Below are positions 1 to 25,368 of a stretch of DNA of 64,000 nt, in pieces. Position numbers and translations under genes: made by a program. The notes beneath the pieces are model-generated. The model saw only the letters and a list, made by a program, of their open reading frames with translations. It had not been told where the DNA came from and did no database searches. Position 1 is the first letter of the stretch. Every line of letters begins with the position of its first letter. Source of the stretch: Echiichthys vipera (taxonomy: Eukaryota; Chordata; Actinopteri; Perciformes; Trachinidae); the NCBI GenBank assembly GCA_963691815.1, contig OY829659.1, positions 18,828,741 through 18,892,740 of the forward strand, given 5' to 3'.

Positions 1-2830
1 TGCATCGTTTTTATCGTGTTCTATCATTTCCTGTTTCAACAAGAATTCTCCAGTTATTGCCAAAAATGTGTTTTGTGAGCTCACAGTAACCTTGACATTT
101 GACCTCCAAAATCTAATCAGGTCATCCTCAAGTCCAAGATTCCTGAGATATTGTGTTTAAGAATGGGACGGATGGACTGACAACAGGAAAAAGTAATGCC
201 TCTAACCACAGCTGTCGCCGGTGCAGAGGCAAAATAAAAACAAGCTGTTATTTTTCTTTCTCACTTGCAAAGCTCTGTGTACAAAACATTCAGACAACAG
301 ACGGCATTTCAGTTCCCAGGCCAAGTCCCTATGAACTCCGCTGCTACTGCCCCCGTACAGTATATAATGGTATGAATAATGGTCTTGATGATGTTTCACA
401 AATAAATGCTTAAAAAACGTTTAGTTCGGCAGAACGTTTAGCTTTCATGTCTGTTAAAATGTAGTTTAGTAAAGTTTCATTCAAAGACTTCTATGCTTCT
501 CTCTCAGTCTCTTACAACGAAATCAGCTGACTGTGGGCGTCCACGATCTCCGTGCAGCAATTAAATCAGTGCTGTCAAACTTTTAAACCGTGTCCCTCTC
601 TGCTGCTGTCAGGTGTCATTTCACCCTCCTCCACCCCATTCTCCCCAAGTTCTCATCACATCCAGCGCCCGGGGTCGACCAGAAGCCCTGCTCTACATCA
701 GAATATACTGAATATTATACCTTTAAATAAAGCTGCTGAAACAAAAATTCAACATGAAGTTATGTCATAAATGTCAAGAGGACTTGTATGATTTATGTAA
801 GTGTGCTACGCAATCACTGCTATGATTCTCTGCTATTTTCTGCCTGAACTGCCATCTGAACTGCTTGGTGTCCAGCAGCTGCCGCAAACATGCTCAGACA
901 GAGTTTGGTGTGGAGGGACCCATTTCCAAAACACATACCATCATACACTGGTGAGAGCTCTGCTTCAAAGACTTCTTCACTGTTGCTATAAATAGTGCTC
1001 ATGCACACTTGCAGGAGCATTGTGGAATGGGGGATGGGGGCCAAAAACTGCATCAGCATCAATAACAAGTTGTTGCCAATAATTGAACCCAAATAAAGAC
1101 AGATGTGCAGTGTCATCTGTTCTCTGTCCTGAATAACAACTGCAATCAATGCATTCATTCAGTCAAGTGTGATTAAGCTTTGCTTTCTTATTTTTCTAAG
1201 TCTGGCTGTGTTTTGAAGTAAAAAAAAAAGCTTTTTTAAAATGATTATATTGGTTTAACCGAGACAAGTGGCTTGTATGATTAAATAGGTCTGCAATCCT
1301 GATGTAAATTGGTAGGATAGTTTGTCATTAGAACTTGGGAGAAATGCTTAAGGTCTCCATTGGCTTTCATTTAGGTTACGAACCAAGATAGGAACTCTCA
1401 AACTTCCAGAGCAGCACCCTTGACAGGACAAGGCTGAAAACTGAACAGGTGACATGGGTGAAGGTTGTGAACTCAAGGTTATAGCCATATACAACCAAAT
1501 CTCTGAGCCAGAATAGTACGAGTAACACGCAGAGACCAGCCGTCACTGAGTCAAACTGCTACTCATAAATCAGACTGACAGAATGCACACTTAAGAACGA
1601 GTTAACGGAGAGACATTTCACTGTTAATGAGGATATATGGGCCTATACATACTGCATGGTCCCATGTTTTTTGTAAAGAGGCTATTTTTGTAGCTGCTGT
1701 GTCGTCAGTGAGCGGTAAGACTGTAAGTGTCCATCATAAAGTCTGCTTTTCAGGTCAAAATATATATGACTGATGGAGACAGAGGACAGCAAGATTTGTG
1801 CCTCTCTTTCCCGACAACATTAAAACTTGGCCTCTGCATGGCAGCACCATATTTCATTTTGCTCTACACATCATTTGCATGTGGAAAATTGAATTTCTTT
1901 TTTTTTTTTAAACATTTCATTTTGATGCATTTTTATCCATTTTTAAGCCAGACTTGAACAAGTGTAGTTTAGTGTAGGCTATATTGGCCGTTCGTTACCA
2001 AATGCAGCAATGTTTCAAAGTGCTTCAGATGTCTTATTTACTGGCTATGAAGCTGTTGGCTTCAAAATGCATTCCAACATCATTGTCATTCATTCTTACC
2101 GTAAGCTGGTGGCACATATGAGGTGGGACCCTTTAAGGATTTTGTGGGCCCAGGACTGAACGGGAACCATAGACTACAGTCTATGACAGGAACACGACAG
2201 GGACTGTATATATTTACTGTCTGTTGATGGAGGGGTAGTCAGCTGTTGTGCGGGATCGTATGTATGAAGTTTGGAGCCTCTCTCATGACTATGGCACATA
2301 CAATAAGCGTATTGAGTCATTGAGTCATAGCTTTCTAGTATCAATGGACAATGTACAAATAATATGTAATGTAAAAGGAGTCATTCGATTAACCTACAGA
2401 GAATTATCACTTGAATCTGCAGCTCTCCTCTGCGTTATGTAGCTTTACTGTAGAGCAAGTTTCAGGTCATTCTTTTGCTGTTTGACCCACAGCTTTACTG
2501 TTTTGGTTCACTGTCTCGCTTTCATAATGTCGTTTATGGCTGTGACATGCAGCTGTAAAAGTTCAATCATGCTCACCAAAGAGCAGACAGACACAGATAG
2601 CAGCCAAGTTAGCGGGTGAACATAGTGCTGTATTTAGCAGTAAAACAGATATTTCCCTCAGGAGTTGGTAGAGACCAAAAACCGAGCTAAAAGAGAGTGA
2701 ATACTGGACTTGCATTCATCAAGTGGACACAAACACATTGCTCTGTAATGCTGCTAAAAAGCAACTGTTTACTAATGAGTTCATCATATTAATTTTAAAG
2801 TTGCCAGGTGGGAAATGTAAAACTATTGTT
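1..2830. other. Intergenic DNA, no gene recognised
   Basis: Only short, composition-driven open frames occur on either strand. None resembles a known protein or has convincing splice-linked neighbours. Around 2160-2225 there is a 'catagactacagtctatg' palindrome-like motif followed by 'ctgtatatatttactgtctgt', a pattern common in dispersed teleost repeats, so part of this stretch is probably old transposon debris. I see no RNA gene or promoter here. Confidence 0.5.
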
Positions 2831-4653
2831 TTAGGGACTTCTGGTTTGGCTGAGATGGAGTAGACATGCGTCGAGTCTAGCTCCTGCAACTTTTGAGAAT
2901 TTCACGTTTCAGGACTCCGAAAGTCACTACAAATAGTAATAGTCGTCTTGTTAGACAGATACACCACCGAAATATGCCGATATTACTACTACAGAATACT
3001 GTGGGTCATGCAGTATCATTCTAACTTATTAGTATTGTTCCTATGGCTAATGCTGTAAAGACAGGTACTAGAGTGCGTCTGATTTTCTGTAATATTAAGG
3101 GAATAAACAGCGCGATTATAATCGGTAAGGTCTTGACACAGTTACAGCACCTGTGATGTCATCCCTAGACCAGACAGGCTTCACATGAGAGAGACATCCA
3201 TTCTTCAATACCCGAAAGCTGCTCAACATCATATTCTCACCTGGATCGGAAACTCCCGAGGTCGTAGTGGCGTTAGTTGAGGAGAAAGCCTTAGAGTGGG
3301 GCTTCCTATTTTTCATTTTATTTCTTGGGTCAAGCTGTATGTAACCCCCTCTGCTTCTGTAAACACTAACGGTGTCCGTTCAACATATTTTCCTCTCAGA
3401 TGTCGGACCCGGCAGGGCTGTGCACTCTCACTATTGCTGTTCAACATAGCCATCAAGCCATTAGCCATCTGTCTTAGAAACCAGAATTTGTGCTTCAATC
3501 CATGCCCCAGTTTTGAATAATTATGCATTTCTCCCTTCCTGCACCGATCCTACGTATCGCATATGGTCAGATAAGGGCCTCAAAACGCTTAATGACCTGT
3601 ATGACGAAGGTGTTTTTGCGTCCTTTGCATTTATGTCGGACAAATACAGCCTGCCTAATAGCCATTTTCTGAACCGCCCCCCTGAAGCTGAGATGGACCA
3701 ATTCACGGCTCTTAAGGTACAACACAAACTACTGATTTCTGTCATTAATAATAAGATTGCTCTGCTGAGCCCAGTCCCCACTGCCTTACCTTAAAGTGCA
3801 TGGTAAAAGGATTTGGGGGTAGACATTCCTGAGGCCCAGTGGAGGGACATTCTAAAACTGGTCCACTCATCCTCGCCCTCCATCCAGCCCATTTCACCAA
3901 CGCTAAATTGGCTAAGATATACTCTATTTACAGTGACGCTTGTAACGGCTGTAAGCAGTCCCCAGCCGATCACACACACATGTTCTGGACATGCCTGAAG
4001 CTTGCTGAATTTTGGTCTGATATATTTTTAAACCCTCAAACAGGCTCTTAACACAAATTTCGAACCAGATCCCCTGATTGCTCTTTTTGGGTCTCCTCTG
4101 TCTAAAAATCTGCCCATTTCTACACAACGTGTCGTGGCCTTTACCGCCCTGCTCGCCAGACGTAACATTCTCCTTAAATGGAAACATGTTTCTCCACCGA
4201 CTCATAATAGTTGGAAAAGTAAAATTTTACAATGTCTTAGGTTAGAGAAGTTAAGATTTTCACAGAGGGGATCTTTGGAGGCATTCCACAAAACTCTGGA
4301 GCCACTGCTGGCTCTTATTAGTAATGGTCTTACTGTTACTCCTGATGATGCTGAGGACACTTCCTGGTGCTGGAAGGAGACCCCCCCCTATTTAATTTTG
4401 CTATCATTTTTTTGGTTTTTATTGATATTTATTTTTACTTTACCTTTCTACTTTCTGTATGCTACATGTTATTTGGTTACTTGGTTGGTTATTGTGACCG
4501 TGTCTGACGTGGTTTGGTTCCGGAAGGGATAGCCGGATTCATGCTGGGGTTATTCTGTTTTTGTCTTTTTTTACCTTAAAGCAGACACACTGTACAACTA
4601 TAATTTTCTTGGGTACTTAGATGCTTAATTCAATAAAACAATTGGAAAAAAAA
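2831..4653 (+). mobile_element. LINE-1-like retrotransposon, internally deleted
   Basis: Decayed plus-strand copy of a fish L1-type LINE. The 5' end (about 2831-2900) looks like an L1 leader, and about 3065-3120 resembles the start of ORF2 (a 'CNIKGINSAI'-like peptide). The sequence then jumps to the reverse transcriptase region: about 3150-3300 encodes a frameshifted 'TGF..RH.FFNTRKLLNIIFSPGS' type segment, and 3296-3480 encodes 'ISWVKLY..PSASV..NG.RS' and 'TRQGCALS'. The catalytic FADD-type box is missing, because the sequence jumps again near 3500 to the ORF2 C-terminus ('SDKYSLPNSHF' at about 3640, 'HMFWTCLKLAEFW' at about 3980). It ends in 'aataaaacaattggaaaaaaaa'. A 7 bp 'tattgtt' at 2824-2830 and again at 4654-4660 is a plausible target-site duplication. 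Both large deletions and several frameshifts make it inactive. Confidence 0.75.
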
Positions 4654-4772
4654 TATTGTTAGAGGCTTAAAATTATCATATTTTGAGGGAAATTATGTAC
4701 ATATGTAAATGTGTACTTTAACAAAACAGATAGTCTATTTATAATTTTTTCACACTCACACAATGCCCCATC

Positions 4773-4773
<1 letters not shown>

Positions 4774-4840
<67 letters not shown>

Positions 4841-4850
4841 CGCGTGTGTC
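4774..4850. repeat. (TG)n microsatellite
   Basis: Nearly pure TG dinucleotide run, with a few CG interruptions at the right end. Long reading frames of Cys-Val or Thr-His across it are artefacts of the repeat. Confidence 0.95.
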
Positions 4851-5729
4851 CAAAAGTGTATCATTTGACAGTTTTTGAATCCTACTATTACAAAACTAAA
4901 TTACAAGACACCATGAAGAGGAGCCTAGTCATATCCAGTGTATGTAAACACTTGAGTCCATAAGCAAAGCTGGTGAAATAAATAACTGGGCTAAATGGTG
5001 CATTCAAAACAACTCGACTTGAACGCATCATACCTCAGTGAGAAAGTTCAAGCTGCACCACTGTGGCTTCCAAGGGAGAGACAGCGGTGCTGGGTGTCGC
5101 TTTCATCATAACCTGCAGCAAGCATGATTTTTTTCCCATCGTGCAAAAAAAACCTTTACTTTAAATGCGACAGAGCAGACTTGTGAGCATAAAATCCCAT
5201 ATAGGCATACATCTAGCAAACTGACTTCAAAGTTGAGGATCTGTCAGTGTTCCCAACTTGTTTCCACTGCCCCAGAGTGGCTGGAAAAAGTAACTGCAGG
5301 TGTTGCAATGTAGCTAATTTCATAATCACAGTGCTGCTATATATAATCTATTTCAGATATTGTAGAAGAAAATGATGTTACTGGTAGTTTCCCTAGGCCC
5401 AATATTACATTTTCACTCTTTATGATTTGGCTAAAAGGCCCCTCATTGTACAGACCCACCTTCCTTTGTTGTGACGTCTTAAAAATTGCTCTTCTTTATT
5501 GTTATTTAACAATAAAATCCTACATAACTACCCCTATGTTAAAATTATGCATCTGTGCAAATATAAACATGACTGACAACCCAAACAGGCAGGAACTTAT
5601 AACACAGTTAAACAGTTGCTCAGTTACATGTCAAAAGTCACATTTCCATTAATGTTGGTGTGTGTAGATCTAAGGTGCCTCAGGGAACACTCAGAATGAC
5701 CCAAACATTATCATTCATAGAAGCATCAC
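4851..5729. other. Intergenic DNA downstream of tbc1d8b
   Basis: AT-rich sequence with no recognised gene, domain or RNA. It lies between the LINE/microsatellite block and the first plausible poly(A) signal of tbc1d8b. A further TTTATT (AATAAA on the minus strand) near 5495 could be an alternative distal poly(A) site. Confidence 0.4.
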
Positions 5730-8290
5730 TTTTTATTCTTGTACCTTTAAATTGAGATAAAAAAAAAAAATCACAATCAAGCAGGTGAACAGAAATATCT
5801 GTACTCCACATATTTTGCAAAACACGCTTTTGCTCAAAAGCTACAGAGTTTCAAAGCTGTAGAGTACACTTGCACATCAAAGTACTTGGTTAATCATATA
5901 GTATTGCAGGAGCCCAAGCATTATCCATGCTTAATGTATTCACTGTGATGATAATGGCAAATCTGACAGTATGCCAGGGGGATGAAGATTTCCAACCATC
6001 TGTTTTTCCTTCCTCTGTTCCCACAAAGTCATCTCCTTTCACTTCTGCCCCCACTGTGTGGAAACCACAAACTATGTTGGGTTAGAAAAAAAAAAAACCT
6101 TAGTGTGTGCCATTTTCCAAAAGCTATGCTTAAAGAAGAAATTACTCATCAACCGTTTTGTGTTGTCTAAACCAATGTTCTATATTGCACAATGAGTACT
6201 TGAGAGCAAACATTTTTGTATAATTTCTAATCTTTAACATATCATCAAATTATCAGAAATAGACAAAGCAATACACTGGAATGAAAATGTTTGGAGATGT
6301 AACACATGCAGCATGAAACATCCGGGGAACAGTCATCGTGAAATAGTCAGACCATGGTGAGAGATGTTTGTTTTAAACAATGGAAATTGTTTTTGATATA
6401 TATATACACACACAATGTATATATCTATCTATATATAATCTATTTTTTTTAACAATAGTCATGTAAACAGTGACAAATTTGTCTTGTCTGTTCGACTGAA
6501 TATTGGATATTTGCAAAATGCTCATTTTCAAATTAATTCAAACTCACTTCAACAATACTGTATATATCAATTAACCCAATAATTACACAATTAAGTACAT
6601 TTCAGATTGGTCTTAAAACTTAAGTGGAAAAAAAAAAAACAAAAACGTTCCTAGCAAATGGCAAAAATGAACACACGACAATTGAATTGCACTTAAAAAA
6701 GCTTCTAGAGCACTTTTTTCCAAGACAAGCAGAGATAAAGCTCTATGAATTAGTGAATTTGGCCCCTGGAGATGACAAGCTGCAGCTAAAGTGGTCATGA
6801 CCTTTAGGAAACCAATGCCTTAGAGAGAAGGCAAAAACAAAGAAAAGCAGAAAATGCACAGATGAAAGGAAACAACTGAAATACTGTGAGTCAAAATTGG
6901 CTTTCTGTAGCTAGCAGTAATAAATGCCGTTCATTGAAAGCTAGCATAATGTGGCAAATCCTTTAACTCTGCTACACATGCTCTATAGTTTAAGGTTACA
7001 GACATTAGTATAACTCAGTCATATACTTTATAGATTTATATATCCCGGGTCGAAAAAAATATCCCTTTTCTCCCTTTTATTTTACACTTGCACCCTGAGA
7101 TTCGATCAAACAAAATGTCCTTCAAAAGGTTTAAGTTGTTTCCACAACAGTCCATAAGCTCATATCTTACATTGTCAAAACAAGCCCCATAAATACAATA
7201 ATCAAATGACTATTGAACCGATCTTTATGTACAAAATGCTGCACTTACACTAGAGCGTAACATCCTACATATACAGTAAGACGGACATACGGTAAGCAAA
7301 CAGTACTTAAACTAGCCGCACTCTGAAGATCACACACACAAGACATTTTCAGAAGCAGATGCAGGAGATTTCCTTGCAGCAGCACTGTTCAAATTCATAA
7401 CTACTTTATCTTTACAGAGCATAGTTTCCAGTATGACATACTTAAAGTCATGCTAAAGTATTGTTACTGCGTGTGCTGCTGTTGGAGGAACGAGACAGAT
7501 GAGTGTGGCAGTGACGCATCCTGTCTTGTGTATTATTGCAAATGTGTAATACCAGAATCGAATCTTGAAATCTCTCTGAAATCAAATTATGGCTCCCAGG
7601 GACAACACTACGGCTTGTCCTTACTCACTGTACTACTGTTTATCCTGTGCCTACTCAACTGGAAAGCTGGTGTTTCTCAAAATAAGATGACATTTACAGA
7701 ATAACACGAATGTTGCCTAAGAACAGGATACACTGAAGTCACAGGACACATTAACATTTACAGCTTATTTCACTACCGATATGACTTGTAATCGCAAAGA
7801 GAAGATATATCAAGATATCCAGAGGGAGAAGCTTCCACCTTGTCAAAGTCATTTATGGATTTGAACCTCAGCATGACATTAGTAACAGAGGGAAGGTCAA
7901 ACTCCTCTGGCATGTTTCTAAATACAGGGGGCAGTACTGAATGTCACTTACACAATAAAAAACTGTACTGCATGTGCTCCATGGCATATTTTGCAAAAAA
8001 AAGTCAAACTAAACTTCCATCGAATCCGAACAATATGAGGCTACATGAGAGAATTCATTTCATCACAGAGGTTCAAAATGCATAATCAGATTGGAGGAAT
8101 GAAACCCTACAGTTTGAAATGAGGCCTAACATGAAAATGCATCAGTGGACTGTAACGTAAAGCGTTGACAGTGTTTTAAAGATGTTGTGCCTTATTCATG
8201 TCAGTAATCTCACCGTCTGCTCTATCCAAGTCGAGAAAAGGAAATGCATGGTTCGAATCAGAAGCAGTATCAGTTCACTTATGTATCCTT
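5730..8290 (-). other. tbc1d8b: Probable 3' UTR of tbc1d8b
   Basis: This follows the tbc1d8b stop codon (8291-8293, read on the minus strand). It has no coding signal and is rich in A/T runs. A minus-strand AATAAA lies at 5737-5732, and another TTTATT lies near 7076, which could give a shorter transcript. The assignment rests only on position and poly(A) motifs, so the true 3' end is unknown. Confidence 0.4.
5732..5737 (-). promoter_or_regulatory. tbc1d8b: Candidate poly(A) signal for tbc1d8b
   Basis: AATAAA on the minus strand within 'caagaataaaaagtgatgc', about 2.55 kb beyond the stop codon. It is followed by T/G-rich sequence. Other AATAAA hexamers exist in this AT-rich interval, so this is a candidate only. 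Confidence 0.3.
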
Positions 8291-22671
<14,381 letters not shown>

Positions 22672-22822
22672 GTTTCAAATAAATGTCATGGAGTTATCTA
22701 TCAAATCCACCTGACATGTCACGGTTATCTGTAAGCCAACAACATCAAAAGCCCGTGCACATTTGTTGGTGTCCGAATCCCTCCCTTCCCACGTCGACAA
22801 GAAATGCTGCCAGAGCCGCAAG

Positions 22823-22840
22823 GCATTCTGGGATTGTAGT
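22823..22840 (-). promoter_or_regulatory. tbc1d8b: ZNF143/Staf-type promoter element of tbc1d8b
   Basis: On the minus strand the sequence reads ACTACAATCCCAGAATGC. This agrees with the known ZNF143 (Staf/THAP11-associated) consensus ACTAYRNNTCCCAGMRKGC, with one difference at the last variable positions. It sits about 150 bases upstream of the tbc1d8b start codon, where such sites usually occur in housekeeping promoters. Function is inferred from motif and position. Confidence 0.7.
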
Positions 22841-22879
22841 TTTCTGACGAGAAGGCGGTGGGCGGTTCCGTGGGGTTCC

Positions 22880-24480
22880 TTTTCCTGGACTAGCTATTTC
22901 ATGAATGAAATGGTGTTATATTTGCTCATCTTTAATTCATAATTATTATTTTTTTATCCAAGCTGCACTGAGGAATACCAGGGCCACCTCTTTGGTTTTA
23001 CTTTGAAATACCGGTGACCCAGTTCTGTGTTTTCATTCACTGGTGTAAAGAAGAAAGAAACTGTCAGATCATACACAGATCAAAGGGATAAAAGTATTAA
23101 ATGTCCAAACCGGGTGGAACCCATGATGATTTTCATCAAAGTCATGGTTCAGCTGCTCTCTGCTGTTATTTAAGTAGTGGACAATCGTACGTTATGGGAT
23201 ACATTGTGTGGCAGCTTGACAAACTTTTGACTGGAAAGAAAAAAGAAATTCTCCATATTTACCGCAGTTATTTGGCATCATTTGAAGTTTTCACACAATA
23301 AAACACTTGGTGGTGAGGCACAGTTTGCTCATTTTAAAGCGGGCATACATTTCATGGCAGGTTGAGACTGCACACACTGCACAGATGTGTATCCCCTTTA
23401 AGGCATAGTCTGAAATACTAGGTGTAATATGGTGTCAGAGCATCATGTGTGGATTCTAGAGAGGAGATTTTTTTTAAATACCTGAAGATTTGTTTTTTAC
23501 ATTTCTTCTTTTCTAAACAGTGAATGCAAGGAGAGAGGAAAGAGAGGCAACCAAGGACTGACATGCAGTTTAAGGTCTTAGGTTCAATTCAATTCAGTTG
23601 TATTTAAAGTGTCAAATCGTAGCAAATCATAACAAAAGTTTGGGTTTGAGTCCATGCTGCAGAAGACTGTTTCTTCATTTATGGTGGATCCTCTCTACCA
23701 GATAAGCTATCATGTATATTGTAAAAAGAAAAAGAGGTATATTTTGTGGAATTCTACAATTGTACAAAATGTGTATCCCCTTTAAGCATAATCTGAAATA
23801 CTGGACACATAAAATACTTGGTTTCAGGGCAATACGTGTGGAATTCAAAGGGAGGATTTTCCATATAAATTCTGTATCACCAATAAGATTAAGGAAGTAC
23901 ACGTCACAATCTCACACAACATATACCTATCCTAAAAATCTATACTTTTCCAAATTCCTAGATATTAAACAAATGCAATTTTTTAAATTTGCAACCAGAA
24001 TCTTTGACACATTTATTCTATAATTGTTTACATTCTGCTGCTTTTTGGACTTGAATGTTACAAAAGGTATTTTGCAAAATTAACTGTCATATCAGAATTG
24101 AATGTAGAAATGTAATTTTGTATTTTGAACATGAGGCATATAATGTAATACTATACAATATTTATTGTTAACGTGATGATTTTACATGGTAAATTGTATT
24201 TGCACAGCCGTAATGTATTACTATTCCCAATTGCATTGCTTTACAAACTGATTTCCAGAAATGTCTAAAGTCTCTCAAATGAACGACCTCCAAAAAAAAA
24301 TTAAAACTGTTAAACTCTTTTATTCACCCTATTTAGATAAGATATTTAGCCTTTTTTCTATTTATATACTGTAAATACCTGTATATGATATGTTATACTG
24401 ACATTTATTTATCACCAAATTTATTTACTTTTTGTCTGATTTGTTTTATGTGTAATTGTAAAAAATAGAATTAAATAAAA
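22880..24480. other. Intergenic spacer between tbc1d8b and aifm1
   Basis: No gene recognised. About 23583-23640 is a fragment of the common fish repeat 'ttcaattcaattcagttgta...aaatc.ta.caaaagtt'. Two related stretches, about 23385-23480 and 23768-23870, share 'tgtgtatcccctttaag', 'catagtctgaaatact' (second copy 'cataatctgaaatact') and a 'cgtgtggaattc'-like block, so a local duplication occurred here. Confidence 0.55.
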
Positions 24481-25368
24481 AAGATGTCACAAATTACAAT
24501 GATGTTAAATCAACTGTAGGGCGCAGCAGTGCATTTGTGTCCGAATGTTGTCCGCAGAAATGTCAAGAAGAAGAACCGGGTTCTGCGCAATGCTAGTGGA
24601 AAGAGGCTGAGTCACCCTTAAAAATGGCAGAGCTTTGGGGTATCACACATGCGCATTTTAATCCGGTCTGCAATTGCCGCTAGCGAACAATCAAAGAACA
24701 TGGGACGATTAATGTACTGGAAAATAGTCATAATTGCACCGATTTTATTGAGCACCTGAGCAGAAACACCCACTTTAATTCTAGCGCCAAACCTTCAACA
24801 GCGCAGCTCCAGTTCTACTGCGCATGCGTTGTAACTCGAAGAGCCGCCATTTTCTTCTGGTGTCCTAGCCTCCTTCCATAGCCTTGATTAAGCGCAGTTA
24901 CCAGAGAGTCTTGAGGAAAAGAGTTTGTACCAGCTGCAATTCTGTGTAATATCATTTAATACAGAGCCTGACATCACCACGGACTATGTAACCGTTGACT
25001 ATTGGATAAAAAATAAAAAATGTGATCCGTCACAACACAGACACAACAACAAAAAGCAGTCGTTTAAGACTTTATGGAACTCATGTTTGACACTATCACT
25101 GATATAACCGGCGCCGCCATCTTTCTTCCAGAGCGGTTAAGTTACTCAGTTTTTCTAGCGGCGACTAATCTTATAGGTCAAAGAGTCTCTACAATTACCC
25201 ATGACTCCCCTGAAACGTATGACCTGTCTCTGGCCTTGGCGTGTAGCGGGCTGCTTCTAGTCGTCAGTGTGTGCTGGCTGTAGGACTTAATTAACGTGAA
25301 CTAGTTAGTGTTCCTGTCCGACGAGTCGGCTAGTAAAGTGGGAACCGTCACGGCGGAGCTGAGCCACA
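24480..25368 (+). promoter_or_regulatory. aifm1: aifm1 promoter / 5' UTR region
   Basis: The region upstream of the aifm1 start codon is enriched in elements of nuclear-encoded mitochondrial gene promoters. 'ctgcgcatgcgtt' at about 24819-24830 resembles an NRF1 site, and 'catgcgca' occurs again near 24650. 'gccgccattt' at about 24843 and 'gccgccatctttc' at about 25113 are YY1-type sites. YY1 sites of this form usually lie just downstream of transcription starts, so two start regions about 270 bases apart are possible. No protein was recognised in the short frames here. Confidence 0.5.

Noticed and set aside
820..1158. 112-residue minus-strand frame near the left edge
   Set aside because: No recognisable family, no splice-site support and composition like the surrounding non-coding DNA.
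4763..4963. Cys-Val or Thr-His repeat proteins over the TG tracts
   Set aside because: Dinucleotide repeats open several frames at once. There is no start context, splice link or homologue.
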